Origin: Nocardioides pini
GTDB taxonomy: Bacteria > Actinomycetota > Actinomycetes > Propionibacteriales > Nocardioidaceae
NCBI RefSeq assembly: GCF_026712185.1
Contig: NZ_JAPPUX010000004.1
Location: forward strand, 186,001 to 250,000
DNA: 64,000 bases
Reading direction: 5' to 3'
Shown here: in pieces, positions 18,884-26,971 of the stretch
Layout: each line of letters starts with the position of its first letter
How positions within the stretch are numbered: position 1 is the first letter of the stretch
Made by a program: the position numbers and the translations under genes
Notes under the pieces: generated by a model
Databases searched by the model: none
The model's input: the letters and a program-made list of their open reading frames with translations, nothing else
Told to the model about the DNA's origin: nothing

Positions 18884-19855
18884 TCACAGCCAGTCGACGG
18901 CATGGCCGTGACCGTGGCTCCAGGCCACCGCGACACCGTCCAGCGCGGTCACGAACCGCCCCGACGGTGCGTCGGACGCGCCTGCGACGCGTGGCAGGAC
19001 CCGCCTGCCCTCGTTGCTGATCCAGCGGCACCGCCCCTGACCGACGAGACGGGTCATCAGGTCGTGGAACCGCACCCGGTCCGGCTCCTCCAGGTAGGCG
19101 ACGACCGCCGAGTGGAACACCACCGGCGTGCCGTGCGGGGCCGCCTCGTCGAGCAGGGCGGGCAGGTGGTCGAGGAGGTCGCCGCGGCGCAGCACCGGCG
19201 GCTCCCGACGGGCCACCGCGACGGCCGCACGGAGCCGGTCGCGACGCTCGTCCTGCTCCGGCCAGACCAGGTTCTCCAGCCACGCCATCGCGTCGGGGTC
19301 CGCCACGTCGAGCGGGTTGAGGTCGACCCCGCCCCGCCACGCCACGCGCGGGTGCGCGGCGGGCAGCGGCAGCGGCCCGGTCGCCCGGGCGGTGAGCACC
19401 GGTCCCCCGCTCCCCCGCAGCTCGCCCGCCGGCGGCCAGGAGTAGTCGTAGCGGTCCGGGAAGAGGCACAACCCCGCGCTGGCGCCGACCTCGACCAGGG
19501 ACAGCGGACCGTGGTCGAGGCCGACGAGCCCCAGGACGGGGACGAGCGTCGCGAGGCGGCCGACCTCGTTGGTCTGCGTGGCCCGCGCCATGACGGTGGC
19601 GCGCACGGCCGGCTCCTGCTCGACCAGCACCGTGCGCAGGGCGTCGTACGGCGCCGGGGCGGGCGCGCCGTGCCAGCGCGCAGCGGCGAAGACCAGGTTG
19701 GGCTGGCGCTTGACCGGCGGCAGCGTGCCCAGCCAGGCGAGGACCTCCTCGTCGTCCGCGACGCCCAGCGCCCACGCCTCGAAGCACGGGGAGTCACCGG
19801 CCGCGTAGGCCGCGAAGTCGCGGTACTCCGCCACCACGTCGTCGTAGAGCAGCAC
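18884..19855 (-). CDS. DUF2332 domain-containing protein
   Basis: About 323 aa from a GTG at 19855 (VLLYDDVVAEYRDFAAYAAGDSPCFEAWALGVADDEEVLAWLGTLP), the usual N terminus of the family; longer in-frame starts run into the regulatory region of the ThuA gene and are unlikely. Core features are KRQPNLVFAAARWHG, LVEVGASAGLCLFPDRYDYSW, GVDLNPLDVADPDAMAWLENLVWPEQDERRDRLRAA and a late VVFHSAVVAYLEEPDRVRF. The GASAG stretch suggests a Rossmann/methyltransferase-like fold, but no activity is established. It lies upstream of dnaE1 in the same direction, separated by 182 bp. Confidence 0.85.
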   Translation of the reverse strand: MLLYDDVVAEYRDFAAYAAGDSPCFEAWALGVADDEEVLAWLGTLPPVKRQPNLVFAAARWHGAPAPAPYDALRTVLVEQEPAVRATVMARATQTNEVGRLATLVPVLGLVGLDHGPLSLVEVGASAGLCLFPDRYDYSWPPAGELRGSGGPVLTARATGPLPLPAAHPRVAWRGGVDLNPLDVADPDAMAWLENLVWPEQDERRDRLRAAVAVARREPPVLRRGDLLDHLPALLDEAAPHGTPVVFHSAVVAYLEEPDRVRFHDLMTRLVGQGRCRWISNEGRRVLPRVAGASDAPSGRFVTALDGVAVAWSHGHGHAVDWL

Positions 19856-19913
19856 GCCGCCATCATCCCGGGCGACGAGGCTGCCCGGACGGACTAGTCC
19901 GAACGGGGGGCCG

Positions 19914-19942
19914 TTGACTAGGTGATGTGGGTCACATACCGT
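19914..19942 (+). promoter_or_regulatory. promoter of the ThuA-like gene (TTGACT, 17 bp, TACCGT)
   Basis: TTGACT at 19914-19919 and TACCGT at 19937-19942 with a 17-bp spacer. The predicted start site is near 19949, leaving a leader of about 59 nt. Confidence 0.6.
19921..19936 (+). promoter_or_regulatory. CRP/GlxR-type operator between -35 and -10
   Basis: GGTGATGTGGGTCACA matches the CRP-family pattern TGTGA-N6-TCACA except at the first base. It fills the promoter spacer, a position expected to repress. Catabolite control is inference. Confidence 0.5.
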
Positions 19943-19955
19943 TCCACCTAGGCCA

Positions 19956-19976
19956 TTTGTTTGGGTTCCAAACAAA
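19956..19976 (+). promoter_or_regulatory. 9-bp perfect inverted repeat in the ThuA leader
   Basis: TTTGTTTGG and CCAAACAAA flank a 3-bp centre. This AT-rich island just after the predicted start site stands out from the GC-rich background. It resembles operators of ROK- or LacI-type sugar repressors, or could fold as a small hairpin. Confidence 0.5.
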
Positions 19977-20007
19977 CAAACTCCCCCCATCCCGAGAAGG
20001 ACGATCC

Positions 20008-21153
20008 ATGAGGAAACCGCTCAGCCTGATCACCACCGGCCTCGCCGCCGGGGCCCTGCTGCTGACGGGGGCCAGCTACGCCTCCGCCGGTGCCGAGTCC
20101 GACCCCGCCACGAGCGCCGTCACGGCCGCCGAGCCCTACAAGGTGCTCGTCGTCGGCAAGACGCTCGGCTTCCGCCACTCCCACATCGACGACACGACCA
20201 ACGCCGTCATCGCGCTGGGCAAGGAGCACGGCTTCACCGTCGACGTGTGGGACCCGCCGATCGGGAACTCGCCCGGCCAGCCCGCGCTCACGATGGCGAC
20301 GACGCCCTTCACGAGCACTGAGGCGCTCTCGAAGTACGCCACGATCATGTTCGCCTCGCCGGTCGACGGCACGAACAGCGAGCCCGTGGGCAACCAACCT
20401 CCTCGCGCCCGCACTCTCAACCCGGACGAGCTCGCGGCGTTCCAGGGCTACATCCACCAGGGCGGCGGCTTCGTCGGCCTCCACGCCGCGACCGACGAGA
20501 TGCACGCCGTCCCGTGGTTCAGCGAGCTGACCGGCGGCTCGGCGCGGTTCCGCAACCACCCGGCGCAGCAGCAGGCGACCATGGTCGTGGAGAGCCCCAA
20601 CCACCCGTCGACGACGATGCTGCCGAAGCAGTGGTCGCGCTTCGACGAGTGGTACAACTTCACCTCCAACCCGCGCGAGGACGTGCACGTCCTGCTCACC
20701 CTCGACGAGTCGACGTACAACCCCGGCAGCGGCCGCATGGGTGCGGACCACCCGATCGCCTGGTGCCACAACTTCGAGGGCGGGCGCTCGTGGTACGAGG
20801 GCGCCGGCCACGTCGACGCGGCCTACAGCGACCCGCTGTTCCTCGACCACCTGCTCGGTGGCATCGAGTGGACCGCCGGTGTCGTGGAGGGTGGCGGCAA
20901 CTGCGTGACCTTCCCCGAGGTCGAGAAGATCACCGCCGAGCTCGGCGACGGCGGCAACCGCAACGCCAAGCTCAGCGAGGACGTGGCCGACTACCTGGCG
21001 GCCGCGGAGGCGGCTGCCGAGGCCGGCGACCACGCGGAGGCCGCGCACATCCTGAAGCAGGCGAAGGGCAAGGCGCACGGTCTGCAGGACGAGACCATCG
21101 TCGCCAAGCTCGCCGACCTGCAGGAGTGGCAGGGCGGCCTGGTCGGCTGGTGA
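20008..21153 (+). CDS. secreted ThuA-like (trehalose utilisation) domain protein
   Basis: A 381-aa protein with a signal peptide (MRKPLSLITTGLAAGALLLTGASYASAG). The mature domain is ThuA-like, a class I glutamine-amidotransferase-like fold: YKVLVVGKTLGFRHSHIDDTTNAVIALG, then FQGYIHQGGGFVGLHAATDEMHAVPWF, AWCHNFEGGRSWYEGAGHVDAAY and FLDHLLGGIEWTAG. Such domains occur in sugar-processing proteins. A C-terminal helical tail (VADYLAAAEAAAEAGDHAEAAHILKQAKGKAHG) follows. Its promoter carries a CRP-like site and a large inverted repeat, which fits sugar-regulated expression. The start is set by a GAGAAGG site and the signal peptide. Confidence 0.87.
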   Translation: MRKPLSLITTGLAAGALLLTGASYASAGAESDPATSAVTAAEPYKVLVVGKTLGFRHSHIDDTTNAVIALGKEHGFTVDVWDPPIGNSPGQPALTMATTPFTSTEALSKYATIMFASPVDGTNSEPVGNQPPRARTLNPDELAAFQGYIHQGGGFVGLHAATDEMHAVPWFSELTGGSARFRNHPAQQQATMVVESPNHPSTTMLPKQWSRFDEWYNFTSNPREDVHVLLTLDESTYNPGSGRMGADHPIAWCHNFEGGRSWYEGAGHVDAAYSDPLFLDHLLGGIEWTAGVVEGGGNCVTFPEVEKITAELGDGGNRNAKLSEDVADYLAAAEAAAEAGDHAEAAHILKQAKGKAHGLQDETIVAKLADLQEWQGGLVGW

Positions 21154-21203
21154 CCACCGCCCACCTGCTCACCTGCTGAGCACCGCTCCACCCCACCCCC
21201 GGC

Positions 21204-21244
21204 CGACGACCGGACACGCCCGACCCGGGCGGGTCCGGTCGTCG
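21204..21244. terminator. long bidirectional terminator hairpin
   Basis: CGACGACCGGAC (21204-21215) pairs perfectly with GTCCGGTCGTCG (21233-21244), and the loop holds a nested CGCCCG/CGGGCG stem. It lies between the convergent ThuA and GNAT genes and could stop transcription from both sides. There is no U-tract, as is common in high-GC actinobacteria. Confidence 0.75.
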
Positions 21245-21257
21245 TGCGTGCGGGGGC

Positions 21258-21956
21258 TCAGCGAGACGCGTCGAGCGACTCGGTGATGATCGCGTCGACG
21301 ATGCGGGCCACCCGCTCCACACCGAGCTCGGGTGCCACCGCGGCGACCCGCTCGGCGATCTCCGCCTCGCGCGCGGGGTCGCGCCGGGTCGAGGGCTTGA
21401 CCGCCTGCACCGCCCGGGTCAGCGCCGTCCGGCGCGCGAGGACGTCGCCGAGCACCAGGTCGGTCTCGTCGATCAGGCCGCGCAGGAACGCCACCGGGTC
21501 GGCGCCCGGCCATGCCACGCGGATGTCCGGCGCCCGCTCCTCGTTGGCCGAGCCGTCGGTGCGCTCGAGCTCGAGGCACCCGTGCCGGCGGTAGAACGCG
21601 CGGGCCGGCTCGTTGGACTCGAACACCCACAGGCAGAAGCCGTCCGGGCGCCTCGACGCGACGAGCTCGAAGAGCGCGGACCCGACACCGTGGCCCTGGT
21701 GGTCTGGGTGGACGTAGAGGTCGTCGAGCCAGGTCGCGGTCCAGCGCGCGTAGCCGGCCGGCTCACCGCCGCGCTCGGCCACCCAGACGTCGTACGCCGA
21801 CAGATCCCAGCTCGCGACCCACTCGCGCGCCTCGTGGTCGGGGTGCGCGGACGGCGGGAAGGCGTCGCCGGCCCCGTGCCGGGCGGCCAGGTGCAGCTCG
21901 GCGACGGCCGGGAGGTCGTCGCGCGTGACCGGACGGAGCGTCAGCTCAGTGCTCAT
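21258..21956 (-). CDS. GNAT acetyltransferase fused to a chorismate-mutase-like AroQ domain
   Basis: A 232-aa protein. Residues 1 to ~145 form a GNAT domain ([24 protein letters not shown]; acetyl-CoA motif [32 protein letters not shown]). The last ~80 residues look like an AroQ chorismate mutase helix bundle: [19 protein letters not shown], then [25 protein letters not shown] and [14 protein letters not shown]. Arg, Lys and DPxRE residues fall where AroQ enzymes hold chorismate. The GNAT part would acetylate an unknown amine. The start overlaps the upstream pseudouridine synthase stop by 11 bp. The second-domain assignment is from motif spacing, not a search. Confidence 0.8.
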   Translation of the reverse strand: MSTELTLRPVTRDDLPAVAELHLAARHGAGDAFPPSAHPDHEAREWVASWDLSAYDVWVAERGGEPAGYARWTATWLDDLYVHPDHQGHGVGSALFELVASRRPDGFCLWVFESNEPARAFYRRHGCLELERTDGSANEERAPDIRVAWPGADPVAFLRGLIDETDLVLGDVLARRTALTRAVQAVKPSTRRDPAREAEIAERVAAVAPELGVERVARIVDAIITESLDASR

Positions 21957-22884
21957 CGCGGATGACGTCGAGCGCGTGCGCGAGGTCGTCGGGGTAGGTG
22001 GACTCGTAGGTGACGTAGTCACCGGTCTCGGGGTGCTCGAAGCCGAGGCGCATCGCGTGCAGCCACTGCCGCTCGAGCCCGACCCGCCTGGCCAGCGTGG
22101 GGTCGGCGCCGTAGGTCAGGTCGCCCAGGCAGGGATGCTTCAGCGCGCTCATGTGGACGCGGATCTGGTGGGTCCGCCCGGTCTCGAGGTGGACCTCCAG
22201 CAGGCTGGCGAACCGGTGCGCCTCGAGCGTCTCGTAGTGCGTGACGCTGTGACGGCCGTCCGCCATCACGGCGAACTTGTAGTCGTGGTGCGGGTGGCGG
22301 CCGATCGGCGCGTCGACGGTGCCGGCGAGCGGGTCGGGGTGGCCCTGCACCAGCGCGTGGTAGGTCTTGTCGACGGTGCGGTGCCGGAAGGCGTTCTTGA
22401 GCACCGAGTAGGCGTGCTCGGACTTGCAGATCACCATCACGCCGCTGGTGCCGACGTCGAGGCGCTGCACGATGCCCTGCCGCTCGCTCGCGCCGCTGGT
22501 GGAGATGCGGAACCCCGCGCCGGCGAGGTGACCGACCACGGTGGGGCCGCTCCAGCCGGGAGAGGGGTGCACGGCCACGCCCACCGGCTTGTCGATCACC
22601 ACGATGGCGTCGTCGTCGTGGATGATCCGGATGCCCTCGACGATCTCGGGCTTCACCTCGAGCGGGTCGCGCTCGGCCGGGATCGTCACGTCGAGCATCG
22701 CGCCCGCATCGACCCGGTCGCTCTTGCCGACGGCCGCGCCGTCGACGTGCACGAGGCCCTGGGCGATGAGGTCGGCGGCCTTGGTGCGGGAGAACCCGAA
22801 CATCCGCGCCATGGCGGCGTCGACGCGTTCGCCGGCCAGCCCGTCGGGGACGAGGACCGTGCGCTGCTCGGCGTGGGTCGTCAC
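21946..22884 (-). CDS. rluD: RluA/RluD-family pseudouridine synthase
   Basis: A 312-aa enzyme, probably 23S rRNA-specific as for RluD. An N-terminal S4 RNA-binding domain ([35 protein letters not shown]) is followed by the catalytic domain: [18 protein letters not shown], the active-site Asp in [15 protein letters not shown] (QRLD where HRLD is usual), YHALVQGHP and [26 protein letters not shown]. The GTG start overlaps the lspA stop (GTGA); lspA-rluD is a very common pair. The exact target uridines are inferred from family membership. Confidence 0.92.
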   Translation of the reverse strand: MTTHAEQRTVLVPDGLAGERVDAAMARMFGFSRTKAADLIAQGLVHVDGAAVGKSDRVDAGAMLDVTIPAERDPLEVKPEIVEGIRIIHDDDAIVVIDKPVGVAVHPSPGWSGPTVVGHLAGAGFRISTSGASERQGIVQRLDVGTSGVMVICKSEHAYSVLKNAFRHRTVDKTYHALVQGHPDPLAGTVDAPIGRHPHHDYKFAVMADGRHSVTHYETLEAHRFASLLEVHLETGRTHQIRVHMSALKHPCLGDLTYGADPTLARRVGLERQWLHAMRLGFEHPETGDYVTYESTYPDDLAHALDVIRDEH

Positions 22885-23453
22885 GCCGCCTCGTGCCCCG
22901 ATCGGCGGTCGGAGTCGCGCGTGCCGTCGAGGGCGATGCCGCGGAACGTCTGGAGGATGATGAGGCCCGCGGCGATGTTGATGCACATGTCGGCGATGTT
23001 GAAGACCGGCCAGTTGGGCAGCATCAGGAAGTCGACGACGTGCCCGTGGAACGGCTCCGGCTCACGCACGATGCGGTCGGTGAGGTTGCCGGCCACACCG
23101 CCCAGCAGCAGGCCGAGCGCCACCCCCCAGCCGACGCTGCGGACCCGGCGGCTCAGCCACAGCACAACCACGACCGCCACCATCGCCAGGCAGGTGAAGA
23201 CGATGGTGAAGTCGGTGCCGGTGCTGAACGCCGCGCCCGGGTTGAAGGTCAGGTGGAGGGTGAGCCAGTCACCGATCACCGAGATGTCGCCGTCGGCCAG
23301 CTCGGCCAGGGCCCACTGCTTGCTGGCGAGGTCGAGGCCGTAGGCCACGAGGGCCGCCGCGGCGAGGACCAGCCGCGCGTCCACGCGGGGTCGAGACGGT
23401 GCCTGGTCGGTCTGGTCGCTGGGGTTCAGCGACGCTCCTCGCGCTGCTTGCAT
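22881..23453 (-). CDS. lspA: lipoprotein signal peptidase (signal peptidase II)
   Basis: A ~190-aa membrane aspartyl protease that cuts the signal peptide of diacylglyceryl-modified prolipoproteins. Four transmembrane helices are visible. Family motifs are [26 protein letters not shown] with the first catalytic Asp, and [23 protein letters not shown] with the second. The start is uncertain: ATG 23453 overlaps the end of the upstream gene by 28 bp, while a later GTG at the DARLV segment would give a shorter cytosolic tail. Confidence 0.93.
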   Translation of the reverse strand: MQAARGASLNPSDQTDQAPSRPRVDARLVLAAAALVAYGLDLASKQWALAELADGDISVIGDWLTLHLTFNPGAAFSTGTDFTIVFTCLAMVAVVVVLWLSRRVRSVGWGVALGLLLGGVAGNLTDRIVREPEPFHGHVVDFLMLPNWPVFNIADMCINIAAGLIILQTFRGIALDGTRDSDRRSGHEAA

Positions 23454-24397
23454 GACATGCACAGTGTGGCATGCGGCACCGCCATCAACCGATTCTTGCC
23501 CACGGGGTTGCCGCAGGAGTCGCAGACGCCGTAGGAGCCGTCCTCGATGTGGGCGAGCGCCCGCTCGATCTGCACCAGGGTCTCGCGCTCACGCGCCAGG
23601 ACCGTCAGCTCGTGGTCGCGCTCGAAGCTGGTCGCGCCGACGTCGGCCTGGTCGTGGCCGGCCCCGTCGCCCGCGTCGCGCATCAGGCCCGCGAGCTCCT
23701 GCTCGGACTGGCCCACGATGGCAGTGAGGCGGTCGCGGTGCTCCTTGAGCTCCTTGACCACCTCGTTGAGCTCACTCCGGGTCCACGGGTCCTCACCGTC
23801 GAGCACGACGAGGGTGGAGGGGGTGGCCTTGCGAACCTTCTTCGCCGGCGCGGCCTTCTTGGCAGGCGTCGGAGCAGCCTTCGTCACGGGCGCAGCCTTC
23901 TTCGTGGGAGTCGAGGTGGTGGGTGCGGTCTTCGCAGCCGCGGTCTTCTTCGCCGCGGTCTTCTTCGCGGCGGTCTTCTTCGCCGGGGTCTTCTTCGCCG
24001 GAGCCTTCGTGGCTGCGGTCTTCGCGGGGGCCTTCTTGGCGGGAGCCTTCGTCGCCGCGGCCTTCTTCGCGGGAGCCTTCGTCGCCGCGGCCTTCTTCGC
24101 GGGAGCGGTCGTCGCCGCGGCCTTCTTCGCCGGAGCCTTCGTCGCCGGAGCCTTCTTCGCGGGAGCCTTCTTCGCCGGAGCCTTGGTGGCCGCGGTCTTC
24201 GTGGCGGTCTTCGTGGCGGCCGTCGTCGACTTCTTGGCGGGGCTCTTCTTCGCGGTGCTCTTCTTCGCCGTGCTCTTCTTCGCGGCAGGCTTGCCGGTCG
24301 TGGACTCGCCCGGGGTCGCGGGACGCGTGCGACCGATCACCCGCTTCGCAGCGGCGGCGGCGGTGCCGGCCAGGGACTTGCGCGTGGTGCCAGCCAT
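23426..24397 (-). CDS. DksA/TraR-type zinc-finger protein with a histone H1-like Lys/Ala/Pro repeat region
   Basis: A 323-aa two-part protein. Residues ~35-190 are nearly all K, A, P and T in PAKKA-type repeats ([10 protein letters not shown] units), as in histone H1-like nucleoid proteins. The C-terminal ~130 residues are DksA/TraR-like: [26 protein letters not shown], a coiled-coil helix pair, then [26 protein letters not shown], a four-Cys zinc finger. Known family members act at the RNA polymerase secondary channel. The basic tail suggests DNA or rRNA binding. Two perfect and one near-perfect 30-bp DNA repeats underlie the K/A region. Confidence 0.88.
   Translation of the reverse strand: MAGTTRKSLAGTAAAAAKRVIGRTRPATPGESTTGKPAAKKSTAKKSTAKKSPAKKSTTAATKTATKTAATKAPAKKAPAKKAPATKAPAKKAAATTAPAKKAAATKAPAKKAAATKAPAKKAPAKTAATKAPAKKTPAKKTAAKKTAAKKTAAAKTAPTTSTPTKKAAPVTKAAPTPAKKAAPAKKVRKATPSTLVVLDGEDPWTRSELNEVVKELKEHRDRLTAIVGQSEQELAGLMRDAGDGAGHDQADVGATSFERDHELTVLARERETLVQIERALAHIEDGSYGVCDSCGNPVGKNRLMAVPHATLCMSCKQREERR
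24041..24130 (-). repeat. tandem 30-bp coding repeat
   Basis: Positions 24041-24070 and 24071-24100 are identical and 24101-24130 differs at two bases. They encode [14 protein letters not shown] units in the DksA/TraR-like protein. Identity at synonymous sites suggests recent duplication or slippage. Confidence 0.85.
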
Positions 24398-24503
24398 CTC
24401 CGAGGGCCTCCCGCATCCGTCAGGTGTGGTGGGAACCACACGGTGGCAGGGAGGCTAGCCGGTGCACCCTGACGAACCAACATCGGCTCGCCGAAATGCG
24501 AGA

Positions 24504-24528
24504 ACGACCACCCCTCAGGGGTGGTCGT
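24504..24528 (-). terminator. terminator after wag31
   Basis: Near-perfect palindrome: ACGACCACCCCT, one C, then AGGGGTGGTCGT. On the minus strand it is followed by a T-rich run (TTCTCGCATTTC). It lies 26 bp after the wag31 stop and ends that part of the division block. Confidence 0.8.
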
Positions 24529-24553
24529 CCTCGTCAGGCGTGAGGTGCGGCGA

Positions 24554-25309
24554 TCAGTTGTCGTCGTCGCCCAGCACCGAGCGCAGGCGCTTCGGCGCGT
24601 TGCCGCTGTCGACGGGAGCCTGCGTCTCGCCGCCGCTGGAGAGTGCCTCCAGCTGCTGCGTGAAGTAGGTCTTGAGGCGGGAGCGGTACTCGCGCTCGAA
24701 CTGGCGAAGGGTCTCGACGTCGCTGTTGAGCTTGTCGCGCTCCTTCTCCAGGTCACCGAACATCTGCTGGCGACGCTCGGCGGTCTCGGAGTCGAGCATC
24801 TGCGAACGCTGGCGAGCGTCGGCCTCCATGCGGTCGGCCTTGGTCTTGGCCTCGGACTCGACACGCTCGGCCTTGGTGCGCGCGGCACCGACGATGCGGT
24901 CGGCCTCGTTCTTGGCGTCCTCGACGAGCTCGTCGGCGTTGCGCGTCGCGATCTCGAGGAGGCGGGCGGCGGCGTTGGACGCCTCCGGCACGGTCTCCAC
25001 GCGCATCGTCTGCACCGGCGCGGCGGCGACGGGCGCCGGCGCGGCCCGCTGGGGCTCCGGCTCCGGCTCGGGCTCGGGCTCCGGCTCAGGAGCGGCGGGG
25101 GCGAACGACGTGGTCGCGGGGGCGGACGTCGACGCACCGGACTGCGCGGCCGACAGCTTGGCCCGCAGGTCGTCGTTCTCCTTGGTGAGCCGGGCGAGCT
25201 CGGCCTCGACCTCGTCGAGGAACTGGTCCACCTCGCCCATGTCGTAGCCCTCACGGAGGCGGACAGGCGTAAAGCGCTTGTTGCTCACGTCCTCAGGCGT
25301 CAGCGGCAT
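24554..25309 (-). CDS. wag31: DivIVA-domain polar growth protein Wag31
   Basis: A 251-aa coiled-coil protein that marks the cell poles and directs tip growth in actinobacteria. The N-terminal DivIVA lipid-binding module is clear (MPLTPEDVSNKRFTPVRLREGYDMGEVDQFLDEVEAELARL). A Pro/Glu/Ala linker with a run of PE repeats follows, then a long coiled coil (NADELVEDAKNEADRIVGAARTKAERVESEAKTKADRM) and a tail ending RSVLGDDDN. The start is the only ATG before the conserved LTPEDV. It is the last gene of the division block and has its own terminator. Confidence 0.96.
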   Translation of the reverse strand: MPLTPEDVSNKRFTPVRLREGYDMGEVDQFLDEVEAELARLTKENDDLRAKLSAAQSGASTSAPATTSFAPAAPEPEPEPEPEPEPQRAAPAPVAAAPVQTMRVETVPEASNAAARLLEIATRNADELVEDAKNEADRIVGAARTKAERVESEAKTKADRMEADARQRSQMLDSETAERRQQMFGDLEKERDKLNSDVETLRQFEREYRSRLKTYFTQQLEALSSGGETQAPVDSGNAPKRLRSVLGDDDN

Positions 25310-25414
25310 GACCTCACCCAAACTTTCACGATCGAATATCACGGTGGCTCTGCTGTCAGGAGACAATAGCGCCCGGGATGCCACCGGGCACAGTGACCCG
25401 TGTGACGGATGGTT

Positions 25415-25708
25415 CTAGAGGCCGAAGATGGTGGCGACCACGTTGAGCAGCAGCCATGCTCCCACCATCACCAGCAGGAAGCTCAGGTCGAGGGCGACCT
25501 GCCCGATCCGCAGCGGCGGCACGACGCGACGCAGCGCCACGATCGGCGGGTCGGTGGCGGAGTAGACGCCCTCCAGCGCGACGAGCAGCGGCCCCCGCGG
25601 CTCCCAGCGACGCGCGAACACCTGCACCCAGTCGACGACGAAGCGCACCCACAGCAGCGCAATGAAGAGCAGCAGGATGACGTAGAGGACCTGACCGATG
25701 GCTTGCAC
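25415..25708 (-). CDS. YggT family membrane protein
   Basis: A 97-aa protein with two hydrophobic regions (IGQVLYVILLLFIALLWVRFVVDWV and ALDLSFLLVMVGAWLLLNVVATIF) around a short loop with the family hallmark ATDPPIVALRRVVPP. YggT proteins sit next to sepF and divIVA in actinobacteria and cyanobacteria and are linked to membrane or division-site organisation; biochemical role unknown. It starts at a GTG preceded at 6 nt by CATAAT. Confidence 0.92.
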   Translation of the reverse strand: MQAIGQVLYVILLLFIALLWVRFVVDWVQVFARRWEPRGPLLVALEGVYSATDPPIVALRRVVPPLRIGQVALDLSFLLVMVGAWLLLNVVATIFGL

Positions 25709-25714
25709 GAGACG

Positions 25715-25720
25715 ATTATG
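25715..25720 (-). promoter_or_regulatory. -10-like CATAAT before yggT
   Basis: CATAAT (five of six bases of TATAAT) on the minus strand ends 6 nt before the yggT GTG and lies just after the sepF stop. It implies a separate leaderless transcript within the division block. Confidence 0.45.
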
Positions 25721-25722
25721 GG

Positions 25723-26208
25723 TCAGCTCTGGTTGAAGAAGCCGTCCTCGGCGATCCGCTCCTTGTCCTCGGCCGAGACCGCGACGTTGGGCGGAGAGAG
25801 CAGGAAGACCTTGTTGGTCACGCGCTCGATGGACCCGCGGGTGGCGAAGATCAGGCCGGCGGCGAAGTCGACGAGACGCTTGGCGTCGTTGTCGTCCATC
25901 TCGCTGAGGTTCATGATCACGGGCGTGCCGTCGCGGTAGTTCTCACCGACCAGACGGGCCTCGTTGTAGTTGCGGGGGTGCAGGGTGGTGATGCGGCTCA
26001 ACTCGGCCACGACTCCTGTCTGGACCGAGGCCGGACGACGGCGCTCGGCGAGGTCGGACACAGGGGCAGGGCGACGCTCGCGCACGACGGGACGCTGGTC
26101 GACAGCGTCGTGGGTCGTGGTCTCGGTGTCGCCGTCGTAGTCGTCGTAGTGGCCGGTGTCCTCGAGCAGGCCGAGGTACTCGCCGATCTTGCGCATCGCG
26201 CCGCTCAT
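25723..26208 (-). CDS. sepF: cell division protein SepF
   Basis: A 161-aa FtsZ-binding membrane tether, the main Z-ring anchor where FtsA is absent, as in actinobacteria. The amphipathic N-terminal anchor ([17 protein letters not shown]) leads into an acidic linker ([17 protein letters not shown]) and the SepF core: [73 protein letters not shown]. The ATG follows a GGAGGA site. It lies between yggS and yggT in the standard order. Confidence 0.96.
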   Translation of the reverse strand: MSGAMRKIGEYLGLLEDTGHYDDYDGDTETTTHDAVDQRPVVRERRPAPVSDLAERRRPASVQTGVVAELSRITTLHPRNYNEARLVGENYRDGTPVIMNLSEMDDNDAKRLVDFAAGLIFATRGSIERVTNKVFLLSPPNVAVSAEDKERIAEDGFFNQS

Positions 26209-26269
26209 GAGACTGTTCCTCCGCTAGACCTGGCACCCGGGACCGGGCACCCGTTGACTGTTGTGGACA

Positions 26270-26971
26270 TTACTTGACCGCGGGCCTCTCACCGAGGACC
26301 GCGGAGCCGACACGCACGTGTGTCGCACCGTGACGGATGGCCGCCTCGAGATCACCGCTCATCCCCGCGGACAACGTCGTCGCCCGAGGGTGGTCGCGGA
26401 CGAACACCTCGCGGACCTCCGCGAGGCGCGCGAAGGCGTCATCGGGCCGTTCGCCCAGCGGCGCGACGGCCATCAGGCCGCGCAGCCGGAGCATGCCTGC
26501 CTCCTCGACGCGCTGCGCGAGGTCGGCGAGGTCGGCGGGGTCCGCGCCGGAGCGATGGTCGGCGCCCGGGGGGTCGAGGCTGACCTGGAGCAGCACGTCG
26601 ACCTCGTGGCCGCGCGAGTGGGCGCCGCGCGAGAGCGGGGCGACCAGCTTGGCGCGGTCGACCGACTCGACGACGTCGGCGTAGGACGCGACCGCCGCGG
26701 CCTTGTTGGACTGGAGCCCACCGATGAAGTGCCACCGCAGGCCGAGGTCGACGCACTCGGCGGCCTTCGCCTCGGCCTCCTGGTGGCGGTTCTCCCCCAC
26801 GTCGGTGACACCGAGGTCGGCGAGCACGCGGACGTCGGAGGCCGGGAAGAACTTCGTGACCACGACGAGGGACACGTCGTCCTCGGGCCGCCCCGCCTCG
26901 GCACAGGCCGTGGCGATGCGACGGCGTACGACGTCGAGGTTGGCGGCGATCTCGTCCGCGCGGGCGGTCAC
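26270..26971 (-). CDS. YggS-type pyridoxal-phosphate homeostasis protein
   Basis: A 233-aa alanine-racemase-fold PLP-binding protein of the PLPBP group. The PLP Lys is in VSLVVVTKFFPASDVRVL; GVTDVGENRHQEAEAKA, LRWHFIGGLQSNKAA and LMAVAPLGE follow, with phosphate contacts in TLSAGMSGDLEAAIRHGATHVRVGSAVLGERP. It buffers cellular PLP rather than catalysing a known reaction. The GTG start overlaps the pgeF stop (GTGA). Confidence 0.94.
   Translation of the reverse strand: MTARADEIAANLDVVRRRIATACAEAGRPEDDVSLVVVTKFFPASDVRVLADLGVTDVGENRHQEAEAKAAECVDLGLRWHFIGGLQSNKAAAVASYADVVESVDRAKLVAPLSRGAHSRGHEVDVLLQVSLDPPGADHRSGADPADLADLAQRVEEAGMLRLRGLMAVAPLGERPDDAFARLAEVREVFVRDHPRATTLSAGMSGDLEAAIRHGATHVRVGSAVLGERPAVK

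Noticed and set aside
23471..24472. Long open frames on the plus strand through the DksA/TraR-type gene, giving Leu/Arg- or Phe/Ala/Gly-rich proteins
   Set aside because: They are complements of the Lys/Ala/Pro repeats; the minus frame has a known domain and a proper start, the others do not.
25060..25092. PE dipeptide repeats in Wag31 as an unusual insertion
   Set aside because: Variable Pro/Glu/Ala linkers between the DivIVA module and coiled coil are normal for actinobacterial Wag31.
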